From assembly GCF_000717655.1 (NCBI RefSeq), contig NZ_JNZY01000022.1, positions 1 through 64,000 of the forward strand: DNA of 64,000 nucleotides, read 5' to 3'. A program made the position numbers and the translations under genes. This DNA is from Streptomyces katrae. Its GTDB lineage: Bacteria; Actinomycetota; Actinomycetes; Streptomycetales; Streptomycetaceae. Below, piece by piece: positions 55,102-63,802 of this stretch. The notes under the pieces are model-generated. The model had not been told where the DNA came from. It saw nothing but the letters and a program-made list of their open reading frames with translations, and did not search any database. Positions within the stretch are counted from its first letter, which is position 1. Each line of letters opens with the position of its first letter.

Positions 55102-55896
55102 GTGGCAGAGGCACTTCTCGACTTCGCCGTCGTACCGGCGCGCAGCGCAATCAGTGCGCCGCGCCGGCCTTTCCGTGTGCCCGCGTCCGGTGGCCACCCG
55201 GTGATCGTTCCCGTCCCGCAGTCCGCGGTGCCGCCGCTCGCCGCACCCCCCGCCGTACCGACCCGGGGCGGCCGCGTGCCCGCGCCCCGCGATAGCGCGG
55301 AGGCCGCGGGGAGCGGGGAGGAGGCGTCCGCCGCCACCGAGCAGGCCGCTGCCGCGGCGGTCGCTGCCGAGCCGGCCGTCGCCGAGCCGGCCGTCGTCGC
55401 CGGCACCACGGTCGACCACCTCACCGAGACCTACCAGGCCCACTACCGCTCGCTGCTCGGCCTGGCCGCGCTGCTCCTCGACGACACCGCCTCCTGCGAG
55501 GACGTCGTCCAGGAGGCGTTCATCCGCGTCCACTCGGCCCGCAACCGGGTTCGCGATCGGGACAAGACACTGGCGTATCTGCGCCAGACCGTCGTCAACC
55601 TCTCGCGCTCCGCGCTGCGCCGCCGCATCCTCGGCCTCAAGCTGCTCTCGAAGCCGATGCCGGACATGGCCAGTGCCGAAGAGGGCGCGTACGACCAGCT
55701 GGAACGGGACGATCTCATCAAGGCGATGCGCGGACTCCAGCGGCGTCAGCGCGAGGTGCTGGTGCTGCGGTACTTCGCGGACATGACGGAGGCCCAGGTC
55801 GCGGAGACGCTCGGCGTCTCGCTCGGCTCGGTCAAGGCGTACGGATCGCGGGGCATTGCCGCGCTGCGGGTGGCGATGGAGGCTGCGCAGTCATGA
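55102..55896 (+). CDS. ECF RNA polymerase sigma factor
   Basis: This 264-aa sigma factor begins with about 100 residues of Ala/Pro/Glu-rich sequence. Sigma-2 (HYRSLLGLAALLLDDTASCE, DVVQEAFIRVHSARNRVRDR) and sigma-4 (LQRRQREVLVLRYFADMTEA, GVSLGSVKAYGSRGIAAL) follow. It resembles the SigE-like ECF families. The long N-terminal extension is unusual for ECF factors, and the true start may lie further in or upstream. GTG 55102 is the start of the open frame. Its stop overlaps the start of a single-pass membrane protein gene, a typical sigma/anti-sigma arrangement. Confidence 0.85.
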   Translation: MAEALLDFAVVPARSAISAPRRPFRVPASGGHPVIVPVPQSAVPPLAAPPAVPTRGGRVPAPRDSAEAAGSGEEASAATEQAAAAAVAAEPAVAEPAVVAGTTVDHLTETYQAHYRSLLGLAALLLDDTASCEDVVQEAFIRVHSARNRVRDRDKTLAYLRQTVVNLSRSALRRRILGLKLLSKPMPDMASAEEGAYDQLERDDLIKAMRGLQRRQREVLVLRYFADMTEAQVAETLGVSLGSVKAYGSRGIAALRVAMEAAQS

Positions 55897-56990
55897 GGGA
55901 CGACCACACTCCGCCGGCCGGGGCGGGCGAGGAGCAGGCGCTGCGGAGCCTGCTGCGCGGGGCCGTCGAGGCACTGGAGCCCTCCGAGGGCGCGCTCGAG
56001 CGGCTGCGGTACGCCGTCCCCGTGCGCAGGACCCGCAAGCGGCAGGCCCTCGTCGGGGCGGCGGCGGCCGTGCTGCTGGCCGGGACGGCGATCCCGGCGG
56101 CGCTGCACCTGCACATCACCGGTGCCGAGGGCGGCGCGGCCGGCCACTCCGCCATGGCCGGGCACGGCGAGGAGCCCGGCGCCACGGCGGCCGGCAGCAC
56201 CTCCGACCCGCACCAGAACGGCCCGGGTTCCCCCTCCAAGTCCGCCGGGGCCGCCGGCAAGGGCGTGGAGACGGGCGCCGGCGTGCACCAGGACCAGGAG
56301 TACGGCGGGTCCCCGACCGGCGGCGGTACGGACGGCCCGGCCACCGCGGGCGCCTCGGCGGGCGCCTCGGCCGGCACCGGCCCGATGCCCCCGGCGGCGG
56401 CGACCGGACTGCCCGGGTGCAGCGCGGAGCAGCTCGGCGTGCAGGGCAGCGCCAAGGCCCCGGAGGCCGACGGCAAGGTGTACGGCAGCTTCAAGGTCAC
56501 CAACGTCTCGCCGCGCGGCTGCACCGTCATCGGCCCGGACACCGTGACCGCGGCCTCGGTGACGGCCTCCGCGCCCGGCCAGGACTCGGGGGTCAGCGTG
56601 GTCGGCCACACGGCGGGGGATCCGGCGGCCGGGCTGCCCGACCCGTCGGCGGAGACGCCGCTGCTGCTGCTCCAGCCGCACACGGCGTACGAGGTCCGCT
56701 TCGCGTGGGTGCCCTCGGCGCAGTCCTGCCCGGCGGCCTCGCCCGACCCGGGCCCCAAGCCCCCGGTGGACGGCGCCCAGGACACCGGACAGCGCGCCTC
56801 GGACGCCGCCGCCGCGGCCGGCCCGGCGCCGGACACCGGCGGTACCGCCCCGGACACCGGGGTGGAGGTGACCCACACGCCGAACACGGCGCTGCCGGGG
56901 GCGCCGACCACGCAGACGACGATTCCCGCGGCGTGCGGGGGGACGGTCTACCGGACGGGCGTCATTCCGCTGGACGCGCCGAAGCCGTAG
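55893..56990 (+). CDS. Membrane protein with DUF4232-like outer domain, candidate anti-sigma factor
   Basis: This 365-aa protein has a short cytoplasmic part (LRSLLRGAVEALEPSEGALE), one transmembrane helix (residues 50-70, QALVGAAAAVLLAGTAIPAA) and a long Gly/Ala/Pro-rich linker. The C-terminal beta domain has GCSAEQLGVQGSAK, YGSFKVTNVSPRGCTVIGP and paired Cys like DUF4232. The small cytoplasmic part lacks a zinc-binding ASD motif. Coupling to the sigma gene suggests it holds the factor at the membrane. Its 3' end overlaps the convergent SURF1 gene by 29 bp. Confidence 0.72.
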   Translation: MRDDHTPPAGAGEEQALRSLLRGAVEALEPSEGALERLRYAVPVRRTRKRQALVGAAAAVLLAGTAIPAALHLHITGAEGGAAGHSAMAGHGEEPGATAAGSTSDPHQNGPGSPSKSAGAAGKGVETGAGVHQDQEYGGSPTGGGTDGPATAGASAGASAGTGPMPPAAATGLPGCSAEQLGVQGSAKAPEADGKVYGSFKVTNVSPRGCTVIGPDTVTAASVTASAPGQDSGVSVVGHTAGDPAAGLPDPSAETPLLLLQPHTAYEVRFAWVPSAQSCPAASPDPGPKPPVDGAQDTGQRASDAAAAAGPAPDTGGTAPDTGVEVTHTPNTALPGAPTTQTTIPAACGGTVYRTGVIPLDAPKP

Positions 56991-57798
56991 CGGGGGCGGG
57001 CTCCGTCGAACGGTCGGCAGGCTCCGGCAGCAGCCCCGCCTCGGCGTCGCGCAGGGTCTCCACCTCGCGCCGGTAGAGCCGGAACCACATGAACAGCACG
57101 AAGGCGGCGAAGACGAACCACTCGCCGGTGTAGCCGAGGTTCTGGAAGGCCTTCAGGTCGAGCCCGGTGTTGCTCGGAGCCTGCGCGGGCACGGGGGTCA
57201 GCCCGTCCGCCGGGGTCTGCACCGTCAGCCAGGCGTCGTACAGCCCGTACGGCACGAGGTTGACCAGCGAGGCCGCCCCGATCACCCCGAGCTGCCCGGC
57301 CGGGAGTCCGCCCGAGGCGTACACGCCCTTGCTGCCGGCGCTCTCCGACGCCTGGAGCGCGCCCGTCACCTCGACCCGCCCGGCCGGTGCGGCCGGAGCC
57401 CGGGCCGCGTCCGCCGTGCCCGGCAGCCAGCCCCGGACCACGGGGACGGCCTTGCCGGTGTCGGTCCGCAGCAGGGTCAGCACGTAGAAGCCGGCCTTCC
57501 CGTCGAGCCGGCGCTCGGGGACCAGCAGCTGGTCGGCGTACTCGCCGGAGACGGAGGCGAGCCGTCCGGAGGTCTTCTTGTCCACCGGGAGCAGGGAGTC
57601 CAGCGGCGCGGCCACCTGGTCGGCGGGGCGTGCCCCGGCCGCCTCCTTGTGGCTGTCGACGCGGTCCTCGAACCGGCCGAGCTGCCAGGTCCCCATGAAC
57701 AGGCAGACGGGGACGGCGAGCGCGACGAAGACGTTGATCCCCCACCACCGCGGGGTCAGGAGAAACCGGTGCACCCCACCACCGTACGGGGGGTGCAC
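56962..57798 (-). CDS. SURF1-family protein (cytochrome oxidase assembly)
   Basis: This 278-aa membrane protein has two transmembrane helices, one near the N-terminus (WWGINVFVALAVPVCLFMGT) and one near the C-terminus (GEWFVFAAFVLFMWFRLYRR). The extracytoplasmic loop between them has VVRGWLPGTADAARAP, the SURF1 strand. SURF1 inserts haem into cytochrome oxidase. GTG 57774 is an alternative start. It overlaps the convergent membrane protein gene by 29 bp, so read-through antisense is possible. Confidence 0.9.
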   Translation of the reverse strand: MHPPYGGGVHRFLLTPRWWGINVFVALAVPVCLFMGTWQLGRFEDRVDSHKEAAGARPADQVAAPLDSLLPVDKKTSGRLASVSGEYADQLLVPERRLDGKAGFYVLTLLRTDTGKAVPVVRGWLPGTADAARAPAAPAGRVEVTGALQASESAGSKGVYASGGLPAGQLGVIGAASLVNLVPYGLYDAWLTVQTPADGLTPVPAQAPSNTGLDLKAFQNLGYTGEWFVFAAFVLFMWFRLYRREVETLRDAEAGLLPEPADRSTEPAPATASARPAE

Positions 57799-57829
57799 CG
57801 GATCACCGGGGCCGGGGCCGGGTCACGCC

Positions 57830-59623
57830 TTACTGCGGCAGGTGCTTCTGCACGAACTCCAGCTCCATCCGGACCTGCTTGATCCGCTCCTCCACGACGA
57901 GCGAGCCGTGGCCGGCGTCGTACCGGTACACCTCGTGCACCGCCCCGCGCGCCGCCAGCCGGTCGACGTAGTTCTCGATCTGCCGGATCGGGCAGCGCGG
58001 GTCGTTGAGGCCCGCCGCGATGTGGACCGGGGCCTTCACCGCGTCGACGTACGTGAGCGGGGAGGACGCCTCGAAGCGCTCCGGGACCTCCTCCGGCGTG
58101 CCGCCGAAGAGGGTGCGGTCCAGGGACTTCAGCGCCTCCATCTCGTCGTGGTACGCCGTGACGTAGTCGGCGACGGGTACGGCGGCCAGCCCCACGGCCC
58201 AGGCCTCGGGCTGCATGCCCAGGCCCAGCAGGGCCAGGTAGCCGCCCCAGGAACCGCCGGAGAGCACCAGGCGCGCCGGGTCGGCGAGGCCGGAGGCCAC
58301 CGCCCACTCCCGGACGGCCGTGATGTCCTCGAGCTCGATCAGGCCGACGCGGTGCTTGAGGGCGTCGGTCCACTCGCGGCCGTAGCCCGTCGAGCCCCGG
58401 TAGTTGACCCGGACCACCGCGAAGCCGTGGTCCAGCCAGGCCGCCGGGGTCGCCGCGAAGGAGTCGCTGTCGTGGTGGGTGGGCCCGCCGTGCACCTCGA
58501 AGATCGTCGGGAAGGGGCCGTCGCCGTGGCCCACGGGCCGCTGCGCCAGCGCGTGGATCCGCCCACCGGGGCCGTCCACCCACACGTCCTCCACCGGCAC
58601 CGAGCCGGGTGCCCGGAACCCCGGCGGGTCCAGGACGATCCCGCCCGCGGTGGACCGTACGGAAGCGGGCTCGGCCGCCGAGGACCACTGGTACTCGACC
58701 GTGCCGTCGGGCCGGGCCGTCGCGCCCGAGACCGTGCCGGGCGGGGTGTCCACCCGGGCGAGCTCCTGTGCGGCCAGGTCGTAGCGCCAGAGCTCGCTGC
58801 GCGCCTCGAAGCTGTGCGCGATCAGCAGTGCGGAGCCGTCCGGGTACCACTCGGCGCTCACGTCGCCCGGCAGCCCGATCGCCAGGTCCTGCTCGGCGCC
58901 GGTGGCCACGTCCCAGACCATCGGCTCCCAGCGGCCGCGCCGCTGGTGGCCGACCAGCAGCCGGGTGTCGCCGGCGACCGGCGCGAAGCCGAGCACCTCC
59001 AGGCCCAGCTCCACCGTGCCGCCGCGGGAGTCGTCGAGCTCGGCGACCGTGGCGCCGTCGAGGGTGACCACGCGCAGGGCCGAGTGCATGGCGTCGCCGT
59101 GCTCGGTGTGCTCGATCGCGATCAGGGTGCCGTCGTGGGAGAGGTCGCCGACGCCGGCCGACTCCCGGTGCCGGTAGATCACCACGGGCTCGGCGGCGTC
59201 CGGCCGCACCACGTGGATGGTCGAGCCGTCCTCGTCGGTGGAGCGGCCGACGACCGAGGTCCCGTCGCGCCCGATGGCGAGCCCGCCGGGGTACGAGGGC
59301 TCCAGCCCGGGGGTGGCCGGCTCGTCGGGGCCGCCCGCGAAGGGCTGGCGCACCCAGGTGCCGAACTCGTCGCCGTCGGTGTCGGAGAACCACCAGATCC
59401 ACTCGCCGTCGGGCGAGAGGGTCCCGTCGGTGGTCCCGTTGGGGCGGTCGGTGGCCTGCCGCTGCGTGCCGGTGGCGCGGTCCCAGGCGTAGAGCTCGTA
59501 GGTCCCGGTGGCGTTCGAGACGAAGAGCGAGCGGTCCGGTGCGTCCTCGGCCCAGTCGGGCAACCCGACGCGCGGCGCCCGGAAGCGCTTCTCCCAGTCC
59601 GGCATGGCCGTGTTGTCAGTCAT
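57830..59623 (-). CDS. S9 family prolyl oligopeptidase-like peptidase
   Basis: This 597-aa protein has an N-terminal beta-propeller (repeats such as DGTLSPDGEWIWWFSDTDGD and VGDLSHDGTLIAIEHTEHGD). A C-terminal S9 peptidase domain follows. The nucleophile Ser is in LVLSGGSWGGYLALLG, the Asp in AGLNDPRCPI and the His in DAGHGSLVVEE. The entry motif FEVHGGPTHHDSDSF supports a dipeptidyl/oligopeptidase type. There is no signal peptide. The ATG at 59623 follows GGGGGGC; the upstream frame to 59698 is discounted. Monocistronic. Confidence 0.9.
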   Translation of the reverse strand: MTDNTAMPDWEKRFRAPRVGLPDWAEDAPDRSLFVSNATGTYELYAWDRATGTQRQATDRPNGTTDGTLSPDGEWIWWFSDTDGDEFGTWVRQPFAGGPDEPATPGLEPSYPGGLAIGRDGTSVVGRSTDEDGSTIHVVRPDAAEPVVIYRHRESAGVGDLSHDGTLIAIEHTEHGDAMHSALRVVTLDGATVAELDDSRGGTVELGLEVLGFAPVAGDTRLLVGHQRRGRWEPMVWDVATGAEQDLAIGLPGDVSAEWYPDGSALLIAHSFEARSELWRYDLAAQELARVDTPPGTVSGATARPDGTVEYQWSSAAEPASVRSTAGGIVLDPPGFRAPGSVPVEDVWVDGPGGRIHALAQRPVGHGDGPFPTIFEVHGGPTHHDSDSFAATPAAWLDHGFAVVRVNYRGSTGYGREWTDALKHRVGLIELEDITAVREWAVASGLADPARLVLSGGSWGGYLALLGLGMQPEAWAVGLAAVPVADYVTAYHDEMEALKSLDRTLFGGTPEEVPERFEASSPLTYVDAVKAPVHIAAGLNDPRCPIRQIENYVDRLAARGAVHEVYRYDAGHGSLVVEERIKQVRMELEFVQKHLPQ

Positions 59624-59725
59624 GCCCCCCATGTAACCCGATTGGCGCTGCCGGATGGTCGTGAAGGGCCGGAGGGGGCAGCGTGGGCGGGGTCCCACCC
59701 AGCCGTTTTCCAGTGAGGAGCGATC

Positions 59726-59890
59726 ATGGCGAAGCAGCGCAAGGAGTCGACTCAGGAGAACCTTCGGTCGTCGGAGTCCGGGACCCCGCAGAAGCCGGCG
59801 CAGCTGATCGAGGACGTCCGACTGGCCCAGACGGAGGCCATGAAGGAAGACCGGATGCGCGAGCAGCGCCGTAAGGGTGGGCGCGGCTGA
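59726..59890 (+). CDS. Small hydrophilic protein (54 aa)
   Basis: This 54-residue protein is highly charged, with no Cys and no hydrophobic segment. It starts MAKQRKESTQENLRSSESGT and ends KEDRMREQRRKGGRG. A GTGAGGAGCG ribosome site precedes the ATG. A second tiny basic protein with a very similar leader (GAGGAG-TGATCATGGC) starts 90 bp after its stop. I do not recognise a family, and the two look like a stress-type pair. They are divergent from the peptidase gene. Confidence 0.55.
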   Translation: MAKQRKESTQENLRSSESGTPQKPAQLIEDVRLAQTEAMKEDRMREQRRKGGRG

Positions 59891-59979
59891 CCCTGGCCCC
59901 CCGCCCCGGATGCCGCCTCCTGCGAACGGAGGGACAGTGGGGGCGTAGGCCCTCCGGCGTGTCCCGAGGAGGAGTGATC

Positions 59980-60147
59980 ATGGCCAGGAAGGCTCGTACC
60001 GGCACCGCGCAGGCCGCGGAGCGCGCGCACGAACGGGCGAAGAACACGGCGGCCGAGGCGCGCGCCAAGGCCGCGGTCAGAGACGTGCAGTCCGTCGCGG
60101 CGAAGACGAGGGGCATGCAGCAGAAGGCCCAGGCCAAGCGCGGCTGA
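59980..60147 (+). CDS. Small Ala/Lys/Arg-rich protein (55 aa)
   Basis: This 55-residue protein is almost entirely helical: RAHERAKNTAAEARAKAAVR, then DVQSVAAKTRGMQQKAQAKR. The repeated Ala/Lys pattern is like histone-tail or LEA-type proteins that bind DNA or protect cells. The ATG follows GAGGAGGAG by six bases. It is the second of two tiny genes in tandem. Function unknown. Confidence 0.55.
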   Translation: MARKARTGTAQAAERAHERAKNTAAEARAKAAVRDVQSVAAKTRGMQQKAQAKRG

Positions 60148-60225
60148 GCCGCCGCCGTTGCCGATTCACCGGTCGTGGCCTGTGGTTTCCCCGGAAACCA
60201 CGGGCCACGGTCGTAGGGTGGCCGC

Positions 60226-61521
60226 ATGCGGATGATCGTCCGGGGCGCCCGGCTGCTGCACACCGACGGCCTGTACGACGTCGAGGCCGCCGAGGACGGC
60301 CGGATCGCGCGGGTGGTCCCGTACGACGACCAGAAGGAGCCGCCGGCCACCGGCGTGCTGATCGAGGCGCACGGCGGACTGCTGTCGCCGCCCTTCGTCG
60401 AGCCGCACATCCACCTGGACACGGCCCTGACCGCGGGCGAGCCGCGCCCGAACGCCTCCGGGACGCTGTGGGAGGGCATCGCCTGCTGGAGCGAGCGCAA
60501 GCAGACCCTGACCCGCGAGGACGTCGTCGCCCGGGCCACGGAGGTGCTGCGCTGGCAGGCGGCCCAGGGGGTGCTGCACGTACGGACGCACTGCGACGTC
60601 ACCGACCCCGGGCTCACCGCGCTCGACGCGCTGCTGGAGGTCCGCGACCGGGTCCGGGAGTTCCTGACCCTGCAGATCGTCGCCTTCCCGCAGGAGGGCA
60701 TCGTCTCCTTCCCGGACGGCGAGGTGCTGCTGCGCGAGGCGGTCGCACGGGGCGCCGACGTCGTCGGGGCGATCCCGCACTTCGAGGACACCCGGGAGGA
60801 CGGGGTGGCGTCGCTGGGCATCGCCTTCGCCGTGGCCGAGGAGCGCGGGCTGCGCGTGGACGCCCACTGCGACGAGATCGACGACGAGCAGTCCCGGTTC
60901 GTGGAGGTGCTGGCCGCGCTCGCGCTGCGCACCGGGCTGCGGGAGCGGGCGACGGCCTCGCACACGACGGCGATGGGTTCCTACGGCGGCGCGTACAGCT
61001 TCAAACTCCAGCGGCTGCTGTCGCGCTCCGGGATCAACCTGGTCTCCAACCCGTTCGCGAACCTCAACCTCCAGGGGCGTTTCGACGGCTACCCCAGGAG
61101 GCGCGGCCTCACCCAGGTCAAGGAGATGCTGGCCGCCGGGGTCAACGTGGCCTTCGGCCACGACGACGTGATGGACCCGTGGAACGCGCTCGGCACCGGC
61201 AACCCGCTCCAGACCGCCCTCGTCGGGCTGTACGCGGCGCAGCTCACGGGAGCGGAGGAGATCCCGGTGGCCTTCGAGATGGTGACGGAGCGTGCGGCGC
61301 GGGTGCTGGGCCTGTCCGGCGCGGAGTACGGCATCGCGGAGGGCGCGCCCGCCTCCTTCGTGCTGCTGCCGGCCGAGACCCCCGCCGAGGCGCTCCGCCG
61401 CCAGGTCCGGCCGCGGTACGTCGTCTCGCACGGGAGGGTCCTCGCCGAGACGCGGCCGGCGCCGGCCCGGCTGAACTGGCCGGGGGAGCCGCCGTCGGAG
61501 GTCGACTTCCGGCGGTCGTAG
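60226..61521 (+). CDS. codA: Cytosine deaminase-like amidohydrolase
   Basis: This 431-aa metal-dependent amidohydrolase has the metal-binding HxH motif in FVEPHIHLDTALT. Later metal ligands are in VDAHCDEIDDEQ and SHTTAMGSYGG, and the catalytic Asp is in FGHDDVMDPW. These match Escherichia coli CodA (cytosine deaminase), including the KLQRLLSRSGINLVSNPFAN segment. Isoguanine or creatinine deaminase are related alternatives. It starts 78 bp after the small basic protein gene. Confidence 0.88.
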   Translation: MRMIVRGARLLHTDGLYDVEAAEDGRIARVVPYDDQKEPPATGVLIEAHGGLLSPPFVEPHIHLDTALTAGEPRPNASGTLWEGIACWSERKQTLTREDVVARATEVLRWQAAQGVLHVRTHCDVTDPGLTALDALLEVRDRVREFLTLQIVAFPQEGIVSFPDGEVLLREAVARGADVVGAIPHFEDTREDGVASLGIAFAVAEERGLRVDAHCDEIDDEQSRFVEVLAALALRTGLRERATASHTTAMGSYGGAYSFKLQRLLSRSGINLVSNPFANLNLQGRFDGYPRRRGLTQVKEMLAAGVNVAFGHDDVMDPWNALGTGNPLQTALVGLYAAQLTGAEEIPVAFEMVTERAARVLGLSGAEYGIAEGAPASFVLLPAETPAEALRRQVRPRYVVSHGRVLAETRPAPARLNWPGEPPSEVDFRRS

Positions 61522-61553
61522 GCCCGCGCCCGCGCCGGCGGTAGCCTGCGCGC

Positions 61554-62084
61554 ATGTCGTGGGACTCGTGGGACGAGGACGGAACACCGCACCCGCTCGC
61601 GCTGCGCCGCACCGGCCGCAGCGAGCAGGAGCCGGACCGGCTGCCCGAGGTCCGGGAGCTGGAGGTGCTCGGCTGGGAGCCCGCGCCCGAGGACATGCTG
61701 TGGGTGTTCCTCCCGTACGTGTGGCCCCCGGCGGCCCGGACCTGGATCCCGGACCGCTCCACGCACTGGGCGGTGGAGACCCGGCTGGACGGCCACGGGC
61801 ACATCACCGCCGTGGAGGCCGTCCCGCTCGCCGAGCCCGACCTGCACGACCTCGACTGGGAGGCGGAGGAGGTCCTCACGGAGCTCGGCCTCCCGCACCG
61901 GCCGCCGGGCCGCCTGTGGCTGCTGCGCCCGCTCGGCTCCCTCCCCACGGTCGGGGCGGTCCTCGACCACCTCCGGGCGGTGGCGGAGGAACGCGGGGTG
62001 GAGGTCCGGGCCTCGGCCGAGTTCCTCGCGCTGACCCGGGCCGAACTCGCCGCCCTGGCCGCCGGATCCGGGAGCGACACGTAG
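61554..62084 (+). CDS. Unrecognised Trp/Glu-rich protein
   Basis: This 176-aa protein is acidic with many Trp and Pro residues in its first half (LWVFLPYVWPPAARTWIPDR). A helical C-terminal half follows, with LPTVGAVLDHLRAVAEERGV. I do not recognise a family. Codon use is normal for the host. It starts 32 bp after codA, likely in the same transcript, and ends 38 bp before a short palindrome. Confidence 0.65.
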   Translation: MSWDSWDEDGTPHPLALRRTGRSEQEPDRLPEVRELEVLGWEPAPEDMLWVFLPYVWPPAARTWIPDRSTHWAVETRLDGHGHITAVEAVPLAEPDLHDLDWEAEEVLTELGLPHRPPGRLWLLRPLGSLPTVGAVLDHLRAVAEERGVEVRASAEFLALTRAELAALAAGSGSDT

Positions 62085-62122
62085 GCCGGGACCGCGTCGC
62101 CCGCTGATTTCGCCGCGGAATC

Positions 62123-62140
62123 CTCGCCACCGGTGGCGAG
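62123..62140 (+). terminator. Short palindrome after the codA operon
   Basis: CTCGCCACC-GGTGGCGAG is a perfect 9-9 palindrome. It can fold into a 7-bp stem with a 4-base loop and is a plausible terminator. Confidence 0.5.
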
Positions 62141-62632
62141 AACCTGCGCGCGTCCGTGCGCCGCCCGCGTCTGCGCGGGGCCCATCGCGGCGCCGCCGCA
62201 GCGGCCGGGGCGGAGCCGTGTCCACCGTGCGCCCGCGGATTGCGGCCGGTCGTCGGGCCCGTTCCGCATTCCTGATGTTCTCCTTACAGACCTCACGACA
62301 CCTGCTGTGTAAAGCCCAATTCTCGCCACGAGTTGCTTCTGGACTCGGCTGAAGAAGCGTCAATATGCTGACCTGCAAAAAAGTTCAAGAGTTGTGTAAT
62401 GTGACTGACGTCGCATCATTCGGACTGCCGCGGCGTTAACGATCATTGCTAGAGTCCAAAAATGGCCAGCCGATTTTTCGGGTGTGCCGGAATTGACCTC
62501 GGGATCGGAGATCACCTTTCCGAGGTGCGCCGCCCGCTCGGACTCCGTGGCGGCGACCCAAGTGGAACCAGAGCGCGCCGCCGGCCGATGATCTCGGTCG
62601 AGGCGGGCCGAGACGGGGAAGGGCCGTGCCTC
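62141..62632. other. AT-richer intergenic region before the nucleotidyltransferase
   Basis: The 548 bp between the codA operon and the nucleotidyltransferase have no supportable gene. The stretch 62270-62460 is clearly AT-richer than the rest of the window and probably holds the promoter. A TTGCTAGAGT run at 62447-62456 could be a -10 region; no convincing -35 pairs with it. An open frame from 62462 runs into the next gene but lacks protein character. Confidence 0.55.
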
Positions 62633-63415
62633 ATGACGTATGACACCTCCGGGGTAATCGCTGCGTTAGGGAGCCGCAACCTGCTCCCGGACGAGTACGA
62701 GACGGTGTTCGCGAGCGGCTCCTTGATCAGAGGCTGGGGCAACCCCACCAGCGACCTCGACGTCCACGTGGTCACCAAGGACGTCTGGGTCAGCACGATC
62801 GACGAGACCAACCACGTCGCTCTGGAACCGAACACGCTCCAGTACGAGGGCACGTTCGTGGACGGCCGCCGATGGGACATCGAGTACTGGACCTCGTCCC
62901 AGCTGGAGCAGGTCCTCTCGAAGGTCTCCCAGGAGCAGTTCGCCGACGACCAGGGCACCTGGCGCACCCTGAGCTACCACGAGATCGCCATGCTGGAGCG
63001 GCTCCCGTACGCCGCCGCCGCCGATGACGGCGCCTGGCTGACGGCCACCCGCGAGCGGCTCGCGGCCTCGGCCCACCGGTCGGTGCTGATCGTGAACTCG
63101 CTCAAGCAGGCCGACAGTTACACCGAGGACGCGGCCGGCCAGATCGCCAGGGGCGACCTGTACAGCGCGGTCATCGCGACCAAGAACGCCTTCAACCACT
63201 CCGTCGACGCGCTTCAGGCGAGCCTCGGCCAGTTCGGCAGCCTGTGGCCGAAGTGGCGGGCCAGGCGCATGGAGATCCTCAACCCCGGGCTGCTGCCGTT
63301 CGACGCGTACTGGGCCATCGAGACGATGCGCTCCTTCGACCCCGACAACCCGCAGAAGTGGGTCGAGGAGACCATCGCCGTCTGCCAGCGGATCTCCATG
63401 GAGGTGTCGGTCTGA
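62633..63415 (+). CDS. Nucleotidyltransferase with a TTA codon, cluster edge
   Basis: This 260-aa protein has a nucleotidyltransferase fold: the segment FASGSLIRGWGNPTSDLDVH carries the GS-x10-DxD active-site motif. No further substrate domain is recognised. It is likely to transfer a nucleotide to a small molecule, peptide or protein. Codon 12 is TTA (62666-62668), the rare codon read by bldA tRNA. The ATG at 62633 follows GGGGAAGGG. Its stop overlaps the PqqD-like gene by one base. Confidence 0.8.
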   Translation: MTYDTSGVIAALGSRNLLPDEYETVFASGSLIRGWGNPTSDLDVHVVTKDVWVSTIDETNHVALEPNTLQYEGTFVDGRRWDIEYWTSSQLEQVLSKVSQEQFADDQGTWRTLSYHEIAMLERLPYAAAADDGAWLTATRERLAASAHRSVLIVNSLKQADSYTEDAAGQIARGDLYSAVIATKNAFNHSVDALQASLGQFGSLWPKWRARRMEILNPGLLPFDAYWAIETMRSFDPDNPQKWVEETIAVCQRISMEVSV

Positions 63416-63738
63416 TGCCGCTCGACGAAACTCCGCTCGATAAAAACCTGCAGGTGGGGCCCGGTTCGGTGGCCTCGCTCCCGCTGAACGTGAAGATCCG
63501 CAATCACCGCGGCACGACGGTGGTCGGCGGGTACGAGCACTTCTTCGAGCTGACCGCCTCCGCCGCCCACATCTGGCGGCAGATAGACGGAAAGCGCACC
63601 GTGAGCGATATCGCCGCGCTGATCGCCGAGGAATACGAGATCGATCAGGAATCCGTGGTGCAGGACATCGTCGAGCTCTTCACGGAACTCGCGCAGCACG
63701 ATGTCCTGAACATTGCGCAAGGCGATTCTCGGAGCTGA
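63415..63738 (+). CDS. PqqD-like RiPP recognition protein
   Basis: This 107-aa protein has the PqqD fold, the peptide-binding RRE found in many RiPP pathways. The typical pattern is VTGYEHFFELTASAAHIWR-like: here GYEHFFELTASAAHIWRQID, then GKRTVSDIAALIAEEYEID and QDIVELFTELAQHDVL. Such proteins hand a leader peptide to modifying enzymes. It is coupled to the nucleotidyltransferase by a one-base overlap. No precursor peptide was found inside the window, so it may lie downstream. Confidence 0.82.
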   Translation: MPLDETPLDKNLQVGPGSVASLPLNVKIRNHRGTTVVGGYEHFFELTASAAHIWRQIDGKRTVSDIAALIAEEYEIDQESVVQDIVELFTELAQHDVLNIAQGDSRS

Positions 63739-63802
63739 ATTCCACAAGGGGCGACCGCCTCCTGCACATTTGCCCGTGGGTTTGAAATTTCGGGGGCATC
63801 AC

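Noticed and set aside
62462..62632. Upstream extension of the nucleotidyltransferase
   Set aside because: The sequence is not protein-like and a good ribosome site stands before the ATG at 62633.
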